From Alkalimonas sp. (GTDB lineage: Bacteria > Pseudomonadota > Gammaproteobacteria > Enterobacterales > Alteromonadaceae), in NCBI RefSeq assembly GCF_020831925.1, contig NZ_JAFIFQ010000027.1, forward strand, positions 1 through 52,109: a stretch of 52,109 bases of DNA, written 5' to 3'. A program made the translations under genes and the position numbers. Below are positions 32,759-43,019 of this stretch, piece after piece (positions within the stretch are counted from its first letter, which is position 1; each line of letters begins with the position of its first letter). The notes below the pieces were generated by a model. That model was given only the letters and a program-made list of their open reading frames with translations, ran no database searches and had not been told where the DNA came from.

Positions 32759-35518
32759 TTAATCATTTTCCAGCTCGGAAATCAGCTCTGATGCATCCAA
32801 AAAACGCAGGTGGCTATGGCTTGGCTTGCTGTCGGTCGCAAGGAAAATAGCATCGTAATCTGGCGAGAGAAGTTGGTAAAAAAAGTGAACAAATTGCGTC
32901 AGAGTCAGCTGCTTTGTCGCACTGCTGATGCGCTCAGTTAGGTTAAACTGCAAGTCATCCTGCCCGATTGCCAGCCAGAGCCTCTTCGCGCGACTACTTA
33001 AACTGGTGTCTTTATCTTGCAGTTGGTTTAGCAACCCTTGCTTTAGCTCCTGAAACTCAAGCTCACTCAATTGCTCCAACTCAGCCAGGAAAGTACGATA
33101 AAACTGCACGGTAGCCTGATACAACAGCTGACAATCCGTATTGGGTGATTGAATGTAAAAAGCCAAGCCTGGCAGAGTATTCACAGGGACATAACCGGTA
33201 CCTACCAGATACCCTAGTTGTTGCTCGGTGCGCAGTTGATGAAAATAGCGTGGTGCCAGCAAGTGGTTGGCCAGCATAAAGCGGCCGATCTGTTCGGGTG
33301 ATTTATCCTGTGCTGGTAAGTAGATGACCAGCGCATGATCATGGTGATCCACGTCTATATTGAGCCAAACAGGGCCATGGTTTTGCATTGAGCGCTCTGG
33401 CACAGACAAAGGAGCGCAATGCTCGCGATCAGACAACCAGCTACCCAAGCGCTGTTGCAATTCGATGGCGTCTTGTGGTTGCCAGTTGCCAACCATAAAA
33501 GCCTCGATATGCAATTGCTGCAACAACTGCTGATGAAAGCTGGCAAAGGCATCAAGCTGCATGCTTTCCAGTTCCAACAGCAGTCTGTCGATGGCTGGAT
33601 TGAGTGGATGCAACACCGCTGAAAGCTGACTAAACAGACTGGCGACTGGTTTATTTTTATGGCTGTCACGCCAGTGACGCATCAGCTGCTGTTTGATTTC
33701 GTGAAAGCGGCCAGCCTGGACCTGAAATTGACTTAGATGCTCCAGCACATCGAGCAGCAACTGAATTTGATTATTGCTTAAGCCAAAGCTGTGAATACTG
33801 ATGCCTTGCTTTTGTACGTGAAGTCTGTAGCCAAGACCCGCCGTGCTGGCAGGGTACAATGCTTGTTGGATTTCATCATTTAGCAACTCTACCCATAGTC
33901 TGGTTGCAGCCAGGTGCCAGCAACTCTTTATGCTAAATGGCAGGCTCAACTGCAGATAGATGTGACCTTTTGGGGTATGAAAATCGGCATCTGGCTTGAA
34001 CCAAAGGGTGAGTGCATTATCCCGATGAATGCAGTTTGGTCTTTCTTGTGTTGCACTCTGAGGCAACAGCCGAAGCTCATCGACGAAGTAGGGGTTTGGT
34101 TGTGGCAACTGAAACTTTGGCGATGGCGATAAGTTTGCCAGCGATTGCAGCAACCTGGCTGGCAGCGGTTCTACCCGATAAGGGGTGAGGTACCAGCGTG
34201 CGCTCTGGTTGGTTTCAAGGCCAGGTGCAATCACCATGAGTCGCACATTGGTGGGTTGAAAATAATTCAGCACCTGACGATACAGGGACTCTGGTGGGGT
34301 TTCCATCCGATAGTCACCAAAGACTATATCCTCGACCGGATAATGATGCATATTCACAGCCAGCTCAGTGGCGGTTTGCTCGGAAGTGCTTGGCTCCTGA
34401 TAGCTAAATGACCATTCCAGCAGTTGCTGTCGTTCACGGTACAACGGCTGTGGGAAGGGTGATTGTTTTAGCATGGCCAGATATTGAAAGATGGCATGAG
34501 TGATTTTCTCGGTAGAGGCCATACCAGCTTGTGTCAGTTCGCAGGAAATACTGAAGTCTTTGAAGTTGCTGCCATCGACACCACCACCGGCGCTAAGTTG
34601 GTTGATCCAGCCAGCCGCTTTCAACTCAGCATACAAAGAACCCGGTCCTTCATCACCCAGTAAATGCGCAATAAAGCTGACCAGCTTGTAAGGGTACCAA
34701 CGTTGGATGCCAGGCAGGGCAAAGCTCAGTACCAGCTTGTGCATCTCTTTATGCGGTTCTACCTTCAGTTCGATACCCAGTTGTTCAGGCAAGTAGAGGG
34801 GTTCCTCCAACCAATCGCGTTGGCATTCCCCCTGAGGCATCGCGGTAAAATGTTGTTCAACCCAGGCTTGCTGAGTGCTGAGTGGTTCCGGTGCTACCAG
34901 AACCAGCGTCATCTGGCTGGCAAGGTAGTAACGCTGATAAAAAGCCAGCAGGCTGTCACGCAGGCTTTGCTCTGGTAAGTCGACCAGGGTTTGCAGGTTA
35001 CCTACCGAGAATTTAGCAAAAGGGTGCGCTGGGTTAACCGTTTCCTTGTGTACCTGATAAATCCGGCGGCCATCATCTTTAAGTTTAAGGGTGAATTCGG
35101 CTTCAATAGCCTGACGCTCTTTCTCTATGTAGCTCTCTGCAAACAATGGGTGGATAAACATATCGGCAAAACGCTGTAAGCCTTCGGCAAAATGCTCTGC
35201 ATCACTGTCAAAAAAGTAAGTGCTATGCTCTGTGCCGGTCCATGCATTGCTGCTGCCACCATGATGGCTGACAAATTGTTGAAAGCTACCAGCAATCGGA
35301 TAGTGCTTGCTTCCCAAAAAAAGCATATGTTCGGTAAAGTGTGCCAGTCCTTGTCGTTCAGGTGGATCATCAAAGTGCCCGGCACGGATGCAAAGCGCGG
35401 CAGCACTTTTTTCTGCATCACTCTGCTGTACCAAAAGTACAGCCAAGCCGTTGGCCAGAACCAGGTGTTTATACTGCTTTTGGTCGTTAGGACTTTGCTT
35501 TATCACGTTTTTTTTCAA
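32759..35518 (-). CDS. M16 insulysin/protease III-family peptidase
   Basis: A 919-residue zinc peptidase. The inverted zinc motif HFTEH is near residue 60 and the third ligand in EAEFTLK near 140; the family's inactive C-terminal half is present, giving a full four-domain chamber protein. Unlike E. coli PtrA (962 residues, periplasmic), no signal peptide is visible (MKKNVIKQSPNDQKQYKHL), so it is probably cytoplasmic. The start appears to be TTG at 35518, with only a weak Shine-Dalgarno; GTG at 35506 is possible. Confidence 0.9.
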   Translation of the reverse strand: MKKNVIKQSPNDQKQYKHLVLANGLAVLLVQQSDAEKSAAALCIRAGHFDDPPERQGLAHFTEHMLFLGSKHYPIAGSFQQFVSHHGGSSNAWTGTEHSTYFFDSDAEHFAEGLQRFADMFIHPLFAESYIEKERQAIEAEFTLKLKDDGRRIYQVHKETVNPAHPFAKFSVGNLQTLVDLPEQSLRDSLLAFYQRYYLASQMTLVLVAPEPLSTQQAWVEQHFTAMPQGECQRDWLEEPLYLPEQLGIELKVEPHKEMHKLVLSFALPGIQRWYPYKLVSFIAHLLGDEGPGSLYAELKAAGWINQLSAGGGVDGSNFKDFSISCELTQAGMASTEKITHAIFQYLAMLKQSPFPQPLYRERQQLLEWSFSYQEPSTSEQTATELAVNMHHYPVEDIVFGDYRMETPPESLYRQVLNYFQPTNVRLMVIAPGLETNQSARWYLTPYRVEPLPARLLQSLANLSPSPKFQLPQPNPYFVDELRLLPQSATQERPNCIHRDNALTLWFKPDADFHTPKGHIYLQLSLPFSIKSCWHLAATRLWVELLNDEIQQALYPASTAGLGYRLHVQKQGISIHSFGLSNNQIQLLLDVLEHLSQFQVQAGRFHEIKQQLMRHWRDSHKNKPVASLFSQLSAVLHPLNPAIDRLLLELESMQLDAFASFHQQLLQQLHIEAFMVGNWQPQDAIELQQRLGSWLSDREHCAPLSVPERSMQNHGPVWLNIDVDHHDHALVIYLPAQDKSPEQIGRFMLANHLLAPRYFHQLRTEQQLGYLVGTGYVPVNTLPGLAFYIQSPNTDCQLLYQATVQFYRTFLAELEQLSELEFQELKQGLLNQLQDKDTSLSSRAKRLWLAIGQDDLQFNLTERISSATKQLTLTQFVHFFYQLLSPDYDAIFLATDSKPSHSHLRFLDASELISELEND

Positions 35519-35613
35519 TAGTCTGCCTGCTGGGTTTTAGGGGCAACCGGCTCAGTTATGGCTTTTCATGCCTTTAAGGAATAGCATAGCCTAAGTTTAT
35601 GCCTTAATAACAG

Positions 35614-35642
35614 TTACTCATTGGCGAATCTTTCATTATCAT
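35614..35642 (+). promoter_or_regulatory. Possible sixA promoter
   Basis: TTACTC (35614-35619), a 17-base spacer, TATCAT (35637-35642). Good spacing, moderate -10, weak -35. Confidence 0.35.
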
Positions 35643-35703
35643 AGCGCACAATTTTTAGCCTGGTGTACCCGGGGCGTGACATTTCGGTAGTAGGTGACAG
35701 TTG

Positions 35704-36192
35704 ATGGTCAACTTAGTGATTATGCGTCATGGTGAGGCTGAAGCGCTGCAAAGCACGGATGCAAAACGGCAACTTACCACAAAAGGCAAAGCAGAAGCTT
35801 GCCGGATGGCGTCTTGGCTGCGTCAGCATTATCCTGCTTTTGATAAGATCATTTGTAGCCCGTACAGCAGGGCGCGCCAGTCGGCTGAACTAATGTTGCA
35901 AAAGCAGCCGGCCGGTTGTGAATTAGCGTTGCTGTCGGATCTGGTGCCGGAAGGTGATCCGATGCAGGTACAGCTGTATCTGGATGCACTTTGGTCATCT
36001 GAACCAGAGCAGCGTATCTTATTGGTATCCCATATGCCGCTGGTAAGCTTTTTAGTGCAGACCTTCAGCAGTGCTGGTCAATGTCCGGTATTTGCTACGG
36101 CAGGCCTGGCCTGTTTGCAGTATGAACCAGGCCGAAACGGGCAATTGCTGGAAGCTATTTCTCCTCAGGAGTTGAGCTTACTTCCGGTGTAA
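35704..36192 (+). CDS. sixA: Phosphohistidine phosphatase SixA
   Basis: A 162-residue histidine phosphatase (phosphoglycerate-mutase superfamily). The catalytic RHG motif is in VIMRHGEAEA near residue 8, with the second Arg in SPYSRARQSAEL and His in LLVSHMPLVS. In E. coli SixA dephosphorylates the nitrogen PTS protein NPr. Start ATG 35704 is preceded by AGGTG; the TTG three bases earlier is less likely. It is convergent with smrB across 11 bases. Confidence 0.93.
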   Translation: MVNLVIMRHGEAEALQSTDAKRQLTTKGKAEACRMASWLRQHYPAFDKIICSPYSRARQSAELMLQKQPAGCELALLSDLVPEGDPMQVQLYLDALWSSEPEQRILLVSHMPLVSFLVQTFSSAGQCPVFATAGLACLQYEPGRNGQLLEAISPQELSLLPV

Positions 36193-36203
36193 CCAAAGAT
36201 CCA

Positions 36204-36767
36204 TCAGGTTAGATTGTCACTGTCTTTATCGCTCATGGCACCTTGCGGAAGCGCCAGCAGTAGCAGCAAAGCCCCATCGCGGCCCCAACTGCGTGGTGCG
36301 GTATGAAAAGCCCTTACATTGGGGTGTTGGATAAGCCAGTTGGGTACTTTTCGCGCTAGAATCCCCAATCCTTTACCATGGACGATACAGGCGCAATGCA
36401 GATGTTGCTGCTGACACCAGTGCAGCAAAGCCGCCAGTTCCAGTTTGGCTTGTTGCTGCGTCATGCCATGCAAGTCCAGGGTAACCTGAGGCTGAATTTG
36501 GCCACGCTTTAAGGCTCTGGCTAACAGCTGGTCCTCCCCCGGGGCAACATAACTTTGTGCGCCGTCACCTCCCACATAGCCTTCATATTGGTCGGAAAAA
36601 TAAAACAGCGCTTGCTCCTCGGCGGGCACCCGGGCTTTTGCTTTAGTTTTTGATGTAACCGGAGTAGAATGATGCCACTTTTTATCCTGCACCAACGGTG
36701 AGGCGTCCGCGACAAGGTCACGGAATAACTGACTTTCTTCCGGGCTTAGTTTGGTTTTATCTGGCAT
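36204..36767 (-). CDS. smrB: Smr-domain ribosome-rescue endonuclease SmrB
   Basis: A 187-residue protein with the Smr domain in its C-terminal half: LDLHGMTQQQAKLEL, CACIVHGKGLGIL and AFHTAPRSWGRDGALLL. E. coli SmrB cleaves mRNA at collided ribosomes. The start at 36767 gives the family's length; a GTG at 36800 would add 11 residues not seen in E. coli. It is divergent from prmB, as in E. coli. Confidence 0.93.
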   Translation of the reverse strand: MPDKTKLSPEESQLFRDLVADASPLVQDKKWHHSTPVTSKTKAKARVPAEEQALFYFSDQYEGYVGGDGAQSYVAPGEDQLLARALKRGQIQPQVTLDLHGMTQQQAKLELAALLHWCQQQHLHCACIVHGKGLGILARKVPNWLIQHPNVRAFHTAPRSWGRDGALLLLLALPQGAMSDKDSDNLT

Positions 36768-36841
36768 GGTGCAAGTGTAATCAAACCAGCCGGGCAACAC
36801 AAACCACTTCCGTCCAGCCGTATGAATAAACTTGGAATACT

Positions 36842-37825
36842 ATGACCACAGGCTCAACGATCACAGGCACAGCGCAAACCGAGGCAACCTCTTTATTTAG
36901 TCCTTCTTTGATTGAAGATGCTCTCACGCAGCTTAGCAGTGTGCAGGATTGGTTGCGCTTTGCGGTTAGTAAAATGCATCAGGGCCAGGTTTATTTGGGC
37001 CATGGCACCGACAACCCTTGGGATGAAGCGGCCAATTTAATGGCTGCTGTGTTGTCCTTGCCGCCGATCACCGACGAGCAGTTGTTTAAAGCCCGGCTGA
37101 TTATGCAAGAGCGACGTGATTTTATTGCACTGCTTCAACAACGGATAGAGCAGCGCATCCCTGCTGCTTATCTGACAAAGCAGGCTTATTTTGCCGGCTT
37201 GCCCTTTTATGTCGATGAGCGGGTTCTTGTGCCACGTTCACCCATTGCTGAGCTGATCCAACAAGGGTTTAGCGAGCAGTTGGCAGGATTCCAACCAGAG
37301 CGGATCCTGGATCTGTGTACCGGCTCTGGCTGTATTGCTATTGCCTGCGCATACCAGTTTCCTGAGGCTGAAGTTGATGCAGCCGATATTAGTCCTGATG
37401 CGTTGGCGGTGGCAGAGTACAATATTTCCGAGCATCAACTTGAACATCGGGTATTTCCCTTGTTATCAGATGTATTTGATGGCTTGGCCGGACAACAGTA
37501 CGACCTTATTGTTACCAATCCGCCCTATGTAGACGCTGAGGATATGGCTGATTTACCGGCCGAGTTTTTGCACGAGCCTGAGCTTGGCCTGGCGTCTGGA
37601 GCCGATGGCCTGGCGCTGACCAGGCAAATTTTACGGCAAGCAGCACAGCACCTGACCGAGCAGGGCGTGCTGGTGTGTGAGGTGGGTAACAGCATGGTGG
37701 CACTTCAGGCCTTATTGCCAGATGTCGGGCTGCAGTGGATTGAGTTTGAGCAGGGCGGTACCGGGGTATTTTCCATTAATAAGGCAGAGCTGCTGCGCTG
37801 CCGGCAACAGCTGGAGGAGTTTTAA
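36842..37825 (+). CDS. prmB: Ribosomal protein uL3 glutamine methyltransferase
   Basis: A 327-residue SAM-dependent N5-glutamine methyltransferase acting on ribosomal protein L3. SAM motif ILDLCTGSGCIAIA around residue 160, then the Gln-binding NPPY in VTNPPYVDAEDM. An N-terminal helical domain of about 120 residues precedes the fold, as in PrmB. It carries a slightly longer N-terminus (TTGSTITGTAQTEATS) than E. coli. aroC begins at the next base after its stop. Confidence 0.94.
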   Translation: MTTGSTITGTAQTEATSLFSPSLIEDALTQLSSVQDWLRFAVSKMHQGQVYLGHGTDNPWDEAANLMAAVLSLPPITDEQLFKARLIMQERRDFIALLQQRIEQRIPAAYLTKQAYFAGLPFYVDERVLVPRSPIAELIQQGFSEQLAGFQPERILDLCTGSGCIAIACAYQFPEAEVDAADISPDALAVAEYNISEHQLEHRVFPLLSDVFDGLAGQQYDLIVTNPPYVDAEDMADLPAEFLHEPELGLASGADGLALTRQILRQAAQHLTEQGVLVCEVGNSMVALQALLPDVGLQWIEFEQGGTGVFSINKAELLRCRQQLEEF

Positions 37826-38929
37826 ATGGCAGGCAATAGTATCGGTCAGTTGTTTCGGGTGACTACCTTTGGGGAAAGCCATGGCCCAGCCATCGGCGGC
37901 ATCGTCGATGGTTGTCCGCCGGGGCTGCATATTACTGCTGAAGAGTTGCAGCAGGATCTGGACCGGCGTAAACCGGGTACTTCACGTTACACTACGGCCC
38001 GGCGCGAAGCCGATGAAGTGAAAATCTTATCCGGTGTGTTTGAAGGCATCAGTACCGGTTGCTCCATTGGTTTATTGATTGAAAATACCGATCAGCGCTC
38101 GCAGGATTACTCCAAAATCAAAGATGTGTTTCGCCCGGGCCATGCCGATTACACCTACTGGCATAAGTTTGGCATTCGCGATTACCGTGGTGGTGGCCGC
38201 TCCTCGGCCCGTGAAACGGCTATTCGGGTTGCCGCCGGTGCCATTGCAAAAAAATACCTGAAAGAAAAGTTCGGCATGGAAATTCGCGGTTACCTCGCCC
38301 AGCTGGGCCCGGTTGCGATGGACAAAGTGCATTGGGATGAAGTGAACAACAACCCGTTTTTTTGCCCGGACCCAACCAAGCTGGACGCGCTTGATGCTTA
38401 TATGCGTGATTTAAAAAAAGAGGGGGACTCCGTCGGTGCCCGGGTGAATGTTGTGGCTTCTAAGGTGCCGGTAGGTTTGGGGGAGCCGGTGTTTGATCGC
38501 CTTGATGCCGATATTGCCCATGCCATGATGAGCATCAATGCCGTGAAAGCTGTAGAAATCGGCGATGGCTTTGCTGTGGTGGAGCAAAAAGGCTCGACCC
38601 ACCGTGATGAATTAACGCCGCAAGGCTTTAGCGCCAATCATGCTGGTGGCGTGCTGGGAGGTATCAGCAGTGGTCAGGACATTCGGGTTAGTATTGCGCT
38701 TAAACCCACTTCCAGCATTAGTATTCCAGGTAAGAGCATCAACCTGGACGGCGAGCCGGTGGATATGCTGACCAAAGGCAGGCACGATCCTTGTGTAGGC
38801 ATCCGAGCGGTGCCGATTGCCGAAGCCATGCTGGCAATTGTGTTGATGGACCACCTGCTTCGCCATCGTGCGCAGAACCTGGATGTGGTCTGCAACACAC
38901 CGGATATTGCCCGCCTGCAAGACGAATGA
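37826..38929 (+). CDS. aroC: Chorismate synthase
   Basis: A 367-residue enzyme of the shikimate pathway that makes chorismate from EPSP using reduced FMN. Conserved segments are complete: [43 protein letters not shown] and the C-terminal [17 protein letters not shown]. No gap separates it from prmB, and its stop overlaps the MFS gene start (ATGA), so prmB-aroC-MFS is one transcription unit. Confidence 0.97.
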   Translation: MAGNSIGQLFRVTTFGESHGPAIGGIVDGCPPGLHITAEELQQDLDRRKPGTSRYTTARREADEVKILSGVFEGISTGCSIGLLIENTDQRSQDYSKIKDVFRPGHADYTYWHKFGIRDYRGGGRSSARETAIRVAAGAIAKKYLKEKFGMEIRGYLAQLGPVAMDKVHWDEVNNNPFFCPDPTKLDALDAYMRDLKKEGDSVGARVNVVASKVPVGLGEPVFDRLDADIAHAMMSINAVKAVEIGDGFAVVEQKGSTHRDELTPQGFSANHAGGVLGGISSGQDIRVSIALKPTSSISIPGKSINLDGEPVDMLTKGRHDPCVGIRAVPIAEAMLAIVLMDHLLRHRAQNLDVVCNTPDIARLQDE

Positions 38930-40113
38930 GTGGACTGCCAACACAGCATGCCGTGCCAGCTTTGGTGCTGGCTTACTTTGCTTACTACGGTGTGCTTGGC
39001 ATTTTTATTCCCTACCTTGGGCTTTTTCTCGATGGCCGTGGTTTAAGCTCGTACGATATTGGCGTGTTGTTGGCGTTGGTCACCGCCACCCGCATTGTTG
39101 GCCCAAGTCTTTGGGCTGCCGTGGCAGAGCGGCAAGGACGGCCTCTCCTCATTATGCGGCTTGGCGCTGTACTGGCTTTGCTCGGTTGGCTCAGCAGTTT
39201 CTTCGACCAGGGTTTTTGGTTGTTGCTACTTGGTTTTAGCATCTTCAGTTTTTTCTGGACCGCCATCCTGCCGCAACTGGAAGTCACCACCTTTCACTTT
39301 CTAAACGACAATACCAGCCGTTATAGCCGGATCCGTAGCAGCGGTAGCGTCGGCTACATTGTGCTGGTGCTGATAGGGGGGGTATTGCTGCAAAGCCTGG
39401 GTACCGAATCACTGCCTTATGGCGCTGCCATCCTGATGCTGCTGCTGATTGGCAGTTTATTCTTATTGCCGGAGCTGACGCCCCCCACGGAGAGCAGCTC
39501 AGCTCGAAAGGGCTTTGGCCGCTTGCTCAGCCAGCCGGTGTTTCTCTGTTTCATGGGCGCGGCTTTTATTTTGCAGATGAGCTTCGCGCCTTTTTATGGC
39601 TTTTTCACCCTCTATGCCAGGGACCTTGGCTACAGCGGGGTAGCGACTGGACTTTTTATCAGCCTGGCGGTGTTGGCTGAGATTGTCGCTTTTTTCTGGA
39701 TGGGCGCCTTGTTAAAGCAGCGCAGTTACCGGTTGGTGCTGAGTTGTTGTTATGGCCTGACCATGCTGCGTTGGTTGATGCTGGCTTATCTGGCTCATTC
39801 GCCGCTTTGGCTGGCGGTCAGTATGCTGATGCATGCCGGCAGTTTTGCCATTGCTCATAGCTGCGCCATGCACTTTGTACAACACTATTTCCCCAAAGCA
39901 TTGCGCAGCCGTGGTCAGGCACTCTATGCCGGCTTGATTTTCGGTGGCGGTGGTGCGGTCGGTGCTTATGCCGCTGGTATTTTGTGGCAAGATGGTGTGG
40001 GTTCTACCCAGACTTTTGTGATAGCAGCGGCCACGGCCGGGGTTGCTATGTTATTTGCTTTATGTCTGCCAGCTCAGGTGCATGCAGCCGCTTCAGAACG
40101 AACGGCTAACTGA
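38926..40113 (+). CDS. MFS transporter of the HcaT/PPP-like family
   Basis: A 395-residue permease with about 12 hydrophobic helices. The N-terminus ([25 protein letters not shown]) and [10 protein letters not shown] fit the 3-phenylpropionate permease-like MFS group. The chosen ATG at 38926 overlaps the aroC stop by 4 bases; the longer open frame runs back through aroC and is not coding. In E. coli mepA follows aroC, so this gene occupies a different neighbour's place. Its substrate cannot be read from sequence. Its 3' end overlaps the convergent porin gene by 21 bases. Confidence 0.85.
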   Translation: MSGLPTQHAVPALVLAYFAYYGVLGIFIPYLGLFLDGRGLSSYDIGVLLALVTATRIVGPSLWAAVAERQGRPLLIMRLGAVLALLGWLSSFFDQGFWLLLLGFSIFSFFWTAILPQLEVTTFHFLNDNTSRYSRIRSSGSVGYIVLVLIGGVLLQSLGTESLPYGAAILMLLLIGSLFLLPELTPPTESSSARKGFGRLLSQPVFLCFMGAAFILQMSFAPFYGFFTLYARDLGYSGVATGLFISLAVLAEIVAFFWMGALLKQRSYRLVLSCCYGLTMLRWLMLAYLAHSPLWLAVSMLMHAGSFAIAHSCAMHFVQHYFPKALRSRGQALYAGLIFGGGGAVGAYAAGILWQDGVGSTQTFVIAAATAGVAMLFALCLPAQVHAAASERTAN

Positions 40114-40779
40114 TAACACCAGCGCATCATCACCCCAGCGCTCTTTTAAGGTGGTGGTGTGTAGCCCTGCGCTTACGATAAAACCGGCCAGATCGGTGCT
40201 GAGTACCAACTCAGCATGGAAAAAACCTGCTTTACCTTCCCAGTCATAACTGGCTTTATCAAAGGAGTGAGAACGATCCAGCCCTGCTTGCAAAGTCCAG
40301 CCCGGGCTTAAAGTAAAACTGCGCGCCAGTTTCACCACCAGATGCCCACCGCCAAAACCAAAATAGTCATTGCTGTACCAGAAAGAAAGCTCGTAATCAT
40401 TACGGTGCAGCGTCAGATAAAGCTCCCGGAAGTTTAGTTCTGAGCTGTGGCCGCGGCCGTGGTAGGTATATTGGGCCAGACCAATATCCAGGCCGAAGTC
40501 ACGAAATTGATGGTAATAGCCAAGGTAACCATCGATCTCGACCTTGGTGCCTTCGCCAAAGTCGACATTCGAGCCCCAGAAACCGGCATAGAATCCATTG
40601 CCGGCCTCCCAGTTTAATCCTGGCTGAAAGGCTGGCTTTTTATCGGTTTGACTGACACCATTGAACAGATAGTTGTTGGTCACCGCGAGCTCCAGGGTCC
40701 AGTTGGCCTGAGCAGGTACGATAACTGCACAGAGAAGGGTGCTGCTAAGCAAGGTTGTTGCCATTGATGATGCTTTCAT
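40093..40779 (-). CDS. TorF-family putative porin
   Basis: A 228-residue outer-membrane protein: signal peptide (about 25 residues, cleavage near AQA-NWT), then a beta-barrel with alternating residues and a C-terminal Phe (LSVSRSF). NYLFNGVSQTDKKPAFQPGL and GFYAGFWGSNVDFG with EIDGYLGY are typical of the TIGR02001/TorF family. AGGAG lies 5 bases before the ATG. It starts 19 bases after the chemoreceptor stop on the same strand, so the two are probably co-transcribed. Confidence 0.88.
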   Translation of the reverse strand: MKASSMATTLLSSTLLCAVIVPAQANWTLELAVTNNYLFNGVSQTDKKPAFQPGLNWEAGNGFYAGFWGSNVDFGEGTKVEIDGYLGYYHQFRDFGLDIGLAQYTYHGRGHSSELNFRELYLTLHRNDYELSFWYSNDYFGFGGGHLVVKLARSFTLSPGWTLQAGLDRSHSFDKASYDWEGKAGFFHAELVLSTDLAGFIVSAGLHTTTLKERWGDDALVLSVSRSF

Positions 40780-40798
40780 AGAAACTCCTGTGAACTGC

Positions 40799-42916
40799 TC
40801 AACATTTGAGCTGGTTTAATCGCTCATCCATTTGGCCGGTGATTTGATCGATGGTATCGCTCACCTCATTATTGCGCTGTGCCAGTTGCTCAAGCTCCCT
40901 GGTCGCATCGCCAATAGCCGAAATATTGCGGTTAATTTCATCGCTGACCTGGTTCTGCTCTTCCGCTGCAGTAGCCACCTGAAAGGAGTTATCGGCGATG
41001 GCTGAGATGTCGGTGGTCGCAGCGGATAGTTTGTCGTAGGCGACCACAGCTTCACTCAGTGTTTGCTCAATGCCGGCGGTATTCTTGCTGATTTGTTGCA
41101 CCGCGCCGCCGACCTGATGCTGTAAATTGGCAATTAGTTGTTTGATCTGATCGGTGGAGCTGTGAGTGCGGGCGGCCAGAGTACGAACTTCGTCGGCTAC
41201 AACGGCAAAGCCTCTGCCTTGCTCACCGGCTCGGGCTGCTTCGATAGCAGCATTAAGTGCCAGCAGATTGGTTTGCTCTGCAATGGACTGAATAACTTCG
41301 ATGATCTGATTAATTTCCTGGCTGCTTCCCGCTACTTCTTCAATCTGAACTTTGCTATGTTCCACATCCACAGCCACCTGACGAAACTCATCCAGTGTGC
41401 TCTGGAATAATCCATTGGCTTCATTCAATGCCAAAATGGCATTTTGTGCCCCTTCCGCTGTACTGCCTGCCAGTTGAGCGACCTCATTGGCAGTGGCTGT
41501 CATCTCGTGCATCGCGGATACCACATTCTGGATTTCAGCGGCCTGCAGCTGGGTGGCCTGATTGGTTTGTTGACTGGTATCCACCAGGGTGTGGGTTTGT
41601 TGTTGCAGTTGGGCGGAAAACTGCTGCAAGGCTTTGATCATCAGAGCCAGCTTAGCAGTAAAGGCATTAAAGCCAGCTGCCATATCCTGCAGTTCCTGAT
41701 GACGACTGCTATCGAGGGTACGGGTTAGATCGCCTTCAGCACCTGCAAGCTCCTGCATCAGCAGGCTCATTTTGACAATGGGCTTGGTCGCACGCCTTAA
41801 CCAGACTGACATCAACGCAACGAAGAGCAGCAACAAGCCGAAACCGGACAGCAGCATACGAGCGGTGGTGGCGTTGGCATCCTCCTGCAGTTGCTGCGAA
41901 AGTTCATAGGCGGTTGCCAGTGCCACCTGTTCCGGTACTGCAACCAGGGTATACCAAATGCTGCCAGAGGCTTCGATGGGGATCGGGTAAGCCAAAACCA
42001 ACTGGTCCTGATAGGAAAAAAGGCCAGTTCGTTGTTGCCGCAAAGCGGATGCCAGCTCTGGATCCAACTGCTGCAGTGACTGACCCAATTGGTTGGCAAA
42101 ACGGTTGGATGCTACTACTAACTGTTGCTCGCTGAGCAGGTAGAGATCAGCCTGACCGTCGTAAAGGCTGGCCGCCTGACGAAGCAGGGATTCCTGCAAC
42201 ACCGGCAGGTTAATATCAACACCGGCAACGCCCCGAAAGGCACCATTGACCAGCACCGGGTACACTAAAGAGGTTAGTAGTACTTCGTAACCCGGGCGGA
42301 TCTCGTACTGGTAGGGCTCCATCAGGCAAGGCCGTCGCTGGTCATGGCTACACAGGTACCACTCGGCTTCACGGATACCAAACTCGTTCAAATTGCTTAG
42401 GTATTTATCAGCAGCGTCCGCGGTACGGATAAACTCAAGGCCACTCTCGGATGCTACCCAGTACACTTCGAGCGTACCTTGATCTGAGCTGTGTTCAATA
42501 CCAGTGTTGCGATAGTCCTGGTCACGGCCATCGTAACCGTTGGCTTCGTACTGGGTATAAATGGAGGACACCGAAGGGTTGGCTTGCAGCAGATGGCGGG
42601 CGAACAATTGTACTTGGTCACGGCTATAGGGTGTATTGCCAGAGCCCACCGCTGTATTACTCATCAGGCTGGCCAGGTTTTTGGCGACGTCGTAATTTCG
42701 GTTCATCACTCTGGCGGTGTCCAGAGCGTTCACTCTGGCTGCGTCGGTCAAGATGGTTTCTGCAGTAGCCCGCATGGAGCGATCCAACCGCTCAATGGCA
42801 TTTTGATTACTGCTGCGGGTTGACTGCCAGCCAATCAGCGCCATGCTGGCGGTGCTGATCAGTAACAACAAGGCAACACCAAGGCTTAGCTGAAAGCGGA
42901 GGGACTGAAACTGCAT
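40799..42916 (-). CDS. Methyl-accepting chemotaxis protein with Cache sensor
   Basis: A 705-residue chemoreceptor: helix near 8-28, a large dCache periplasmic sensor (about 35-340, with [13 protein letters not shown]), a second helix near 350-370, HAMP, and a long cytoplasmic coiled coil. The signalling tip is canonical ([35 protein letters not shown]). There is no C-terminal NWETF-type pentapeptide. GAGGA is 7 bases before the ATG at 42916. Likely ligands are small organic molecules, but the sensor gives no decisive motif. Confidence 0.94.
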   Translation of the reverse strand: MQFQSLRFQLSLGVALLLLISTASMALIGWQSTRSSNQNAIERLDRSMRATAETILTDAARVNALDTARVMNRNYDVAKNLASLMSNTAVGSGNTPYSRDQVQLFARHLLQANPSVSSIYTQYEANGYDGRDQDYRNTGIEHSSDQGTLEVYWVASESGLEFIRTADAADKYLSNLNEFGIREAEWYLCSHDQRRPCLMEPYQYEIRPGYEVLLTSLVYPVLVNGAFRGVAGVDINLPVLQESLLRQAASLYDGQADLYLLSEQQLVVASNRFANQLGQSLQQLDPELASALRQQRTGLFSYQDQLVLAYPIPIEASGSIWYTLVAVPEQVALATAYELSQQLQEDANATTARMLLSGFGLLLLFVALMSVWLRRATKPIVKMSLLMQELAGAEGDLTRTLDSSRHQELQDMAAGFNAFTAKLALMIKALQQFSAQLQQQTHTLVDTSQQTNQATQLQAAEIQNVVSAMHEMTATANEVAQLAGSTAEGAQNAILALNEANGLFQSTLDEFRQVAVDVEHSKVQIEEVAGSSQEINQIIEVIQSIAEQTNLLALNAAIEAARAGEQGRGFAVVADEVRTLAARTHSSTDQIKQLIANLQHQVGGAVQQISKNTAGIEQTLSEAVVAYDKLSAATTDISAIADNSFQVATAAEEQNQVSDEINRNISAIGDATRELEQLAQRNNEVSDTIDQITGQMDERLNQLKC

Positions 42917-43019
42917 GATGATATCCTCGGCAAGGTCTACAACAATCTGACCTTTCAAGTTAAGTTCAGAGTAACCTTAAATGCAATGCAGTCTGCTGTT
43001 TTGCTTCACAAATAGCAAT

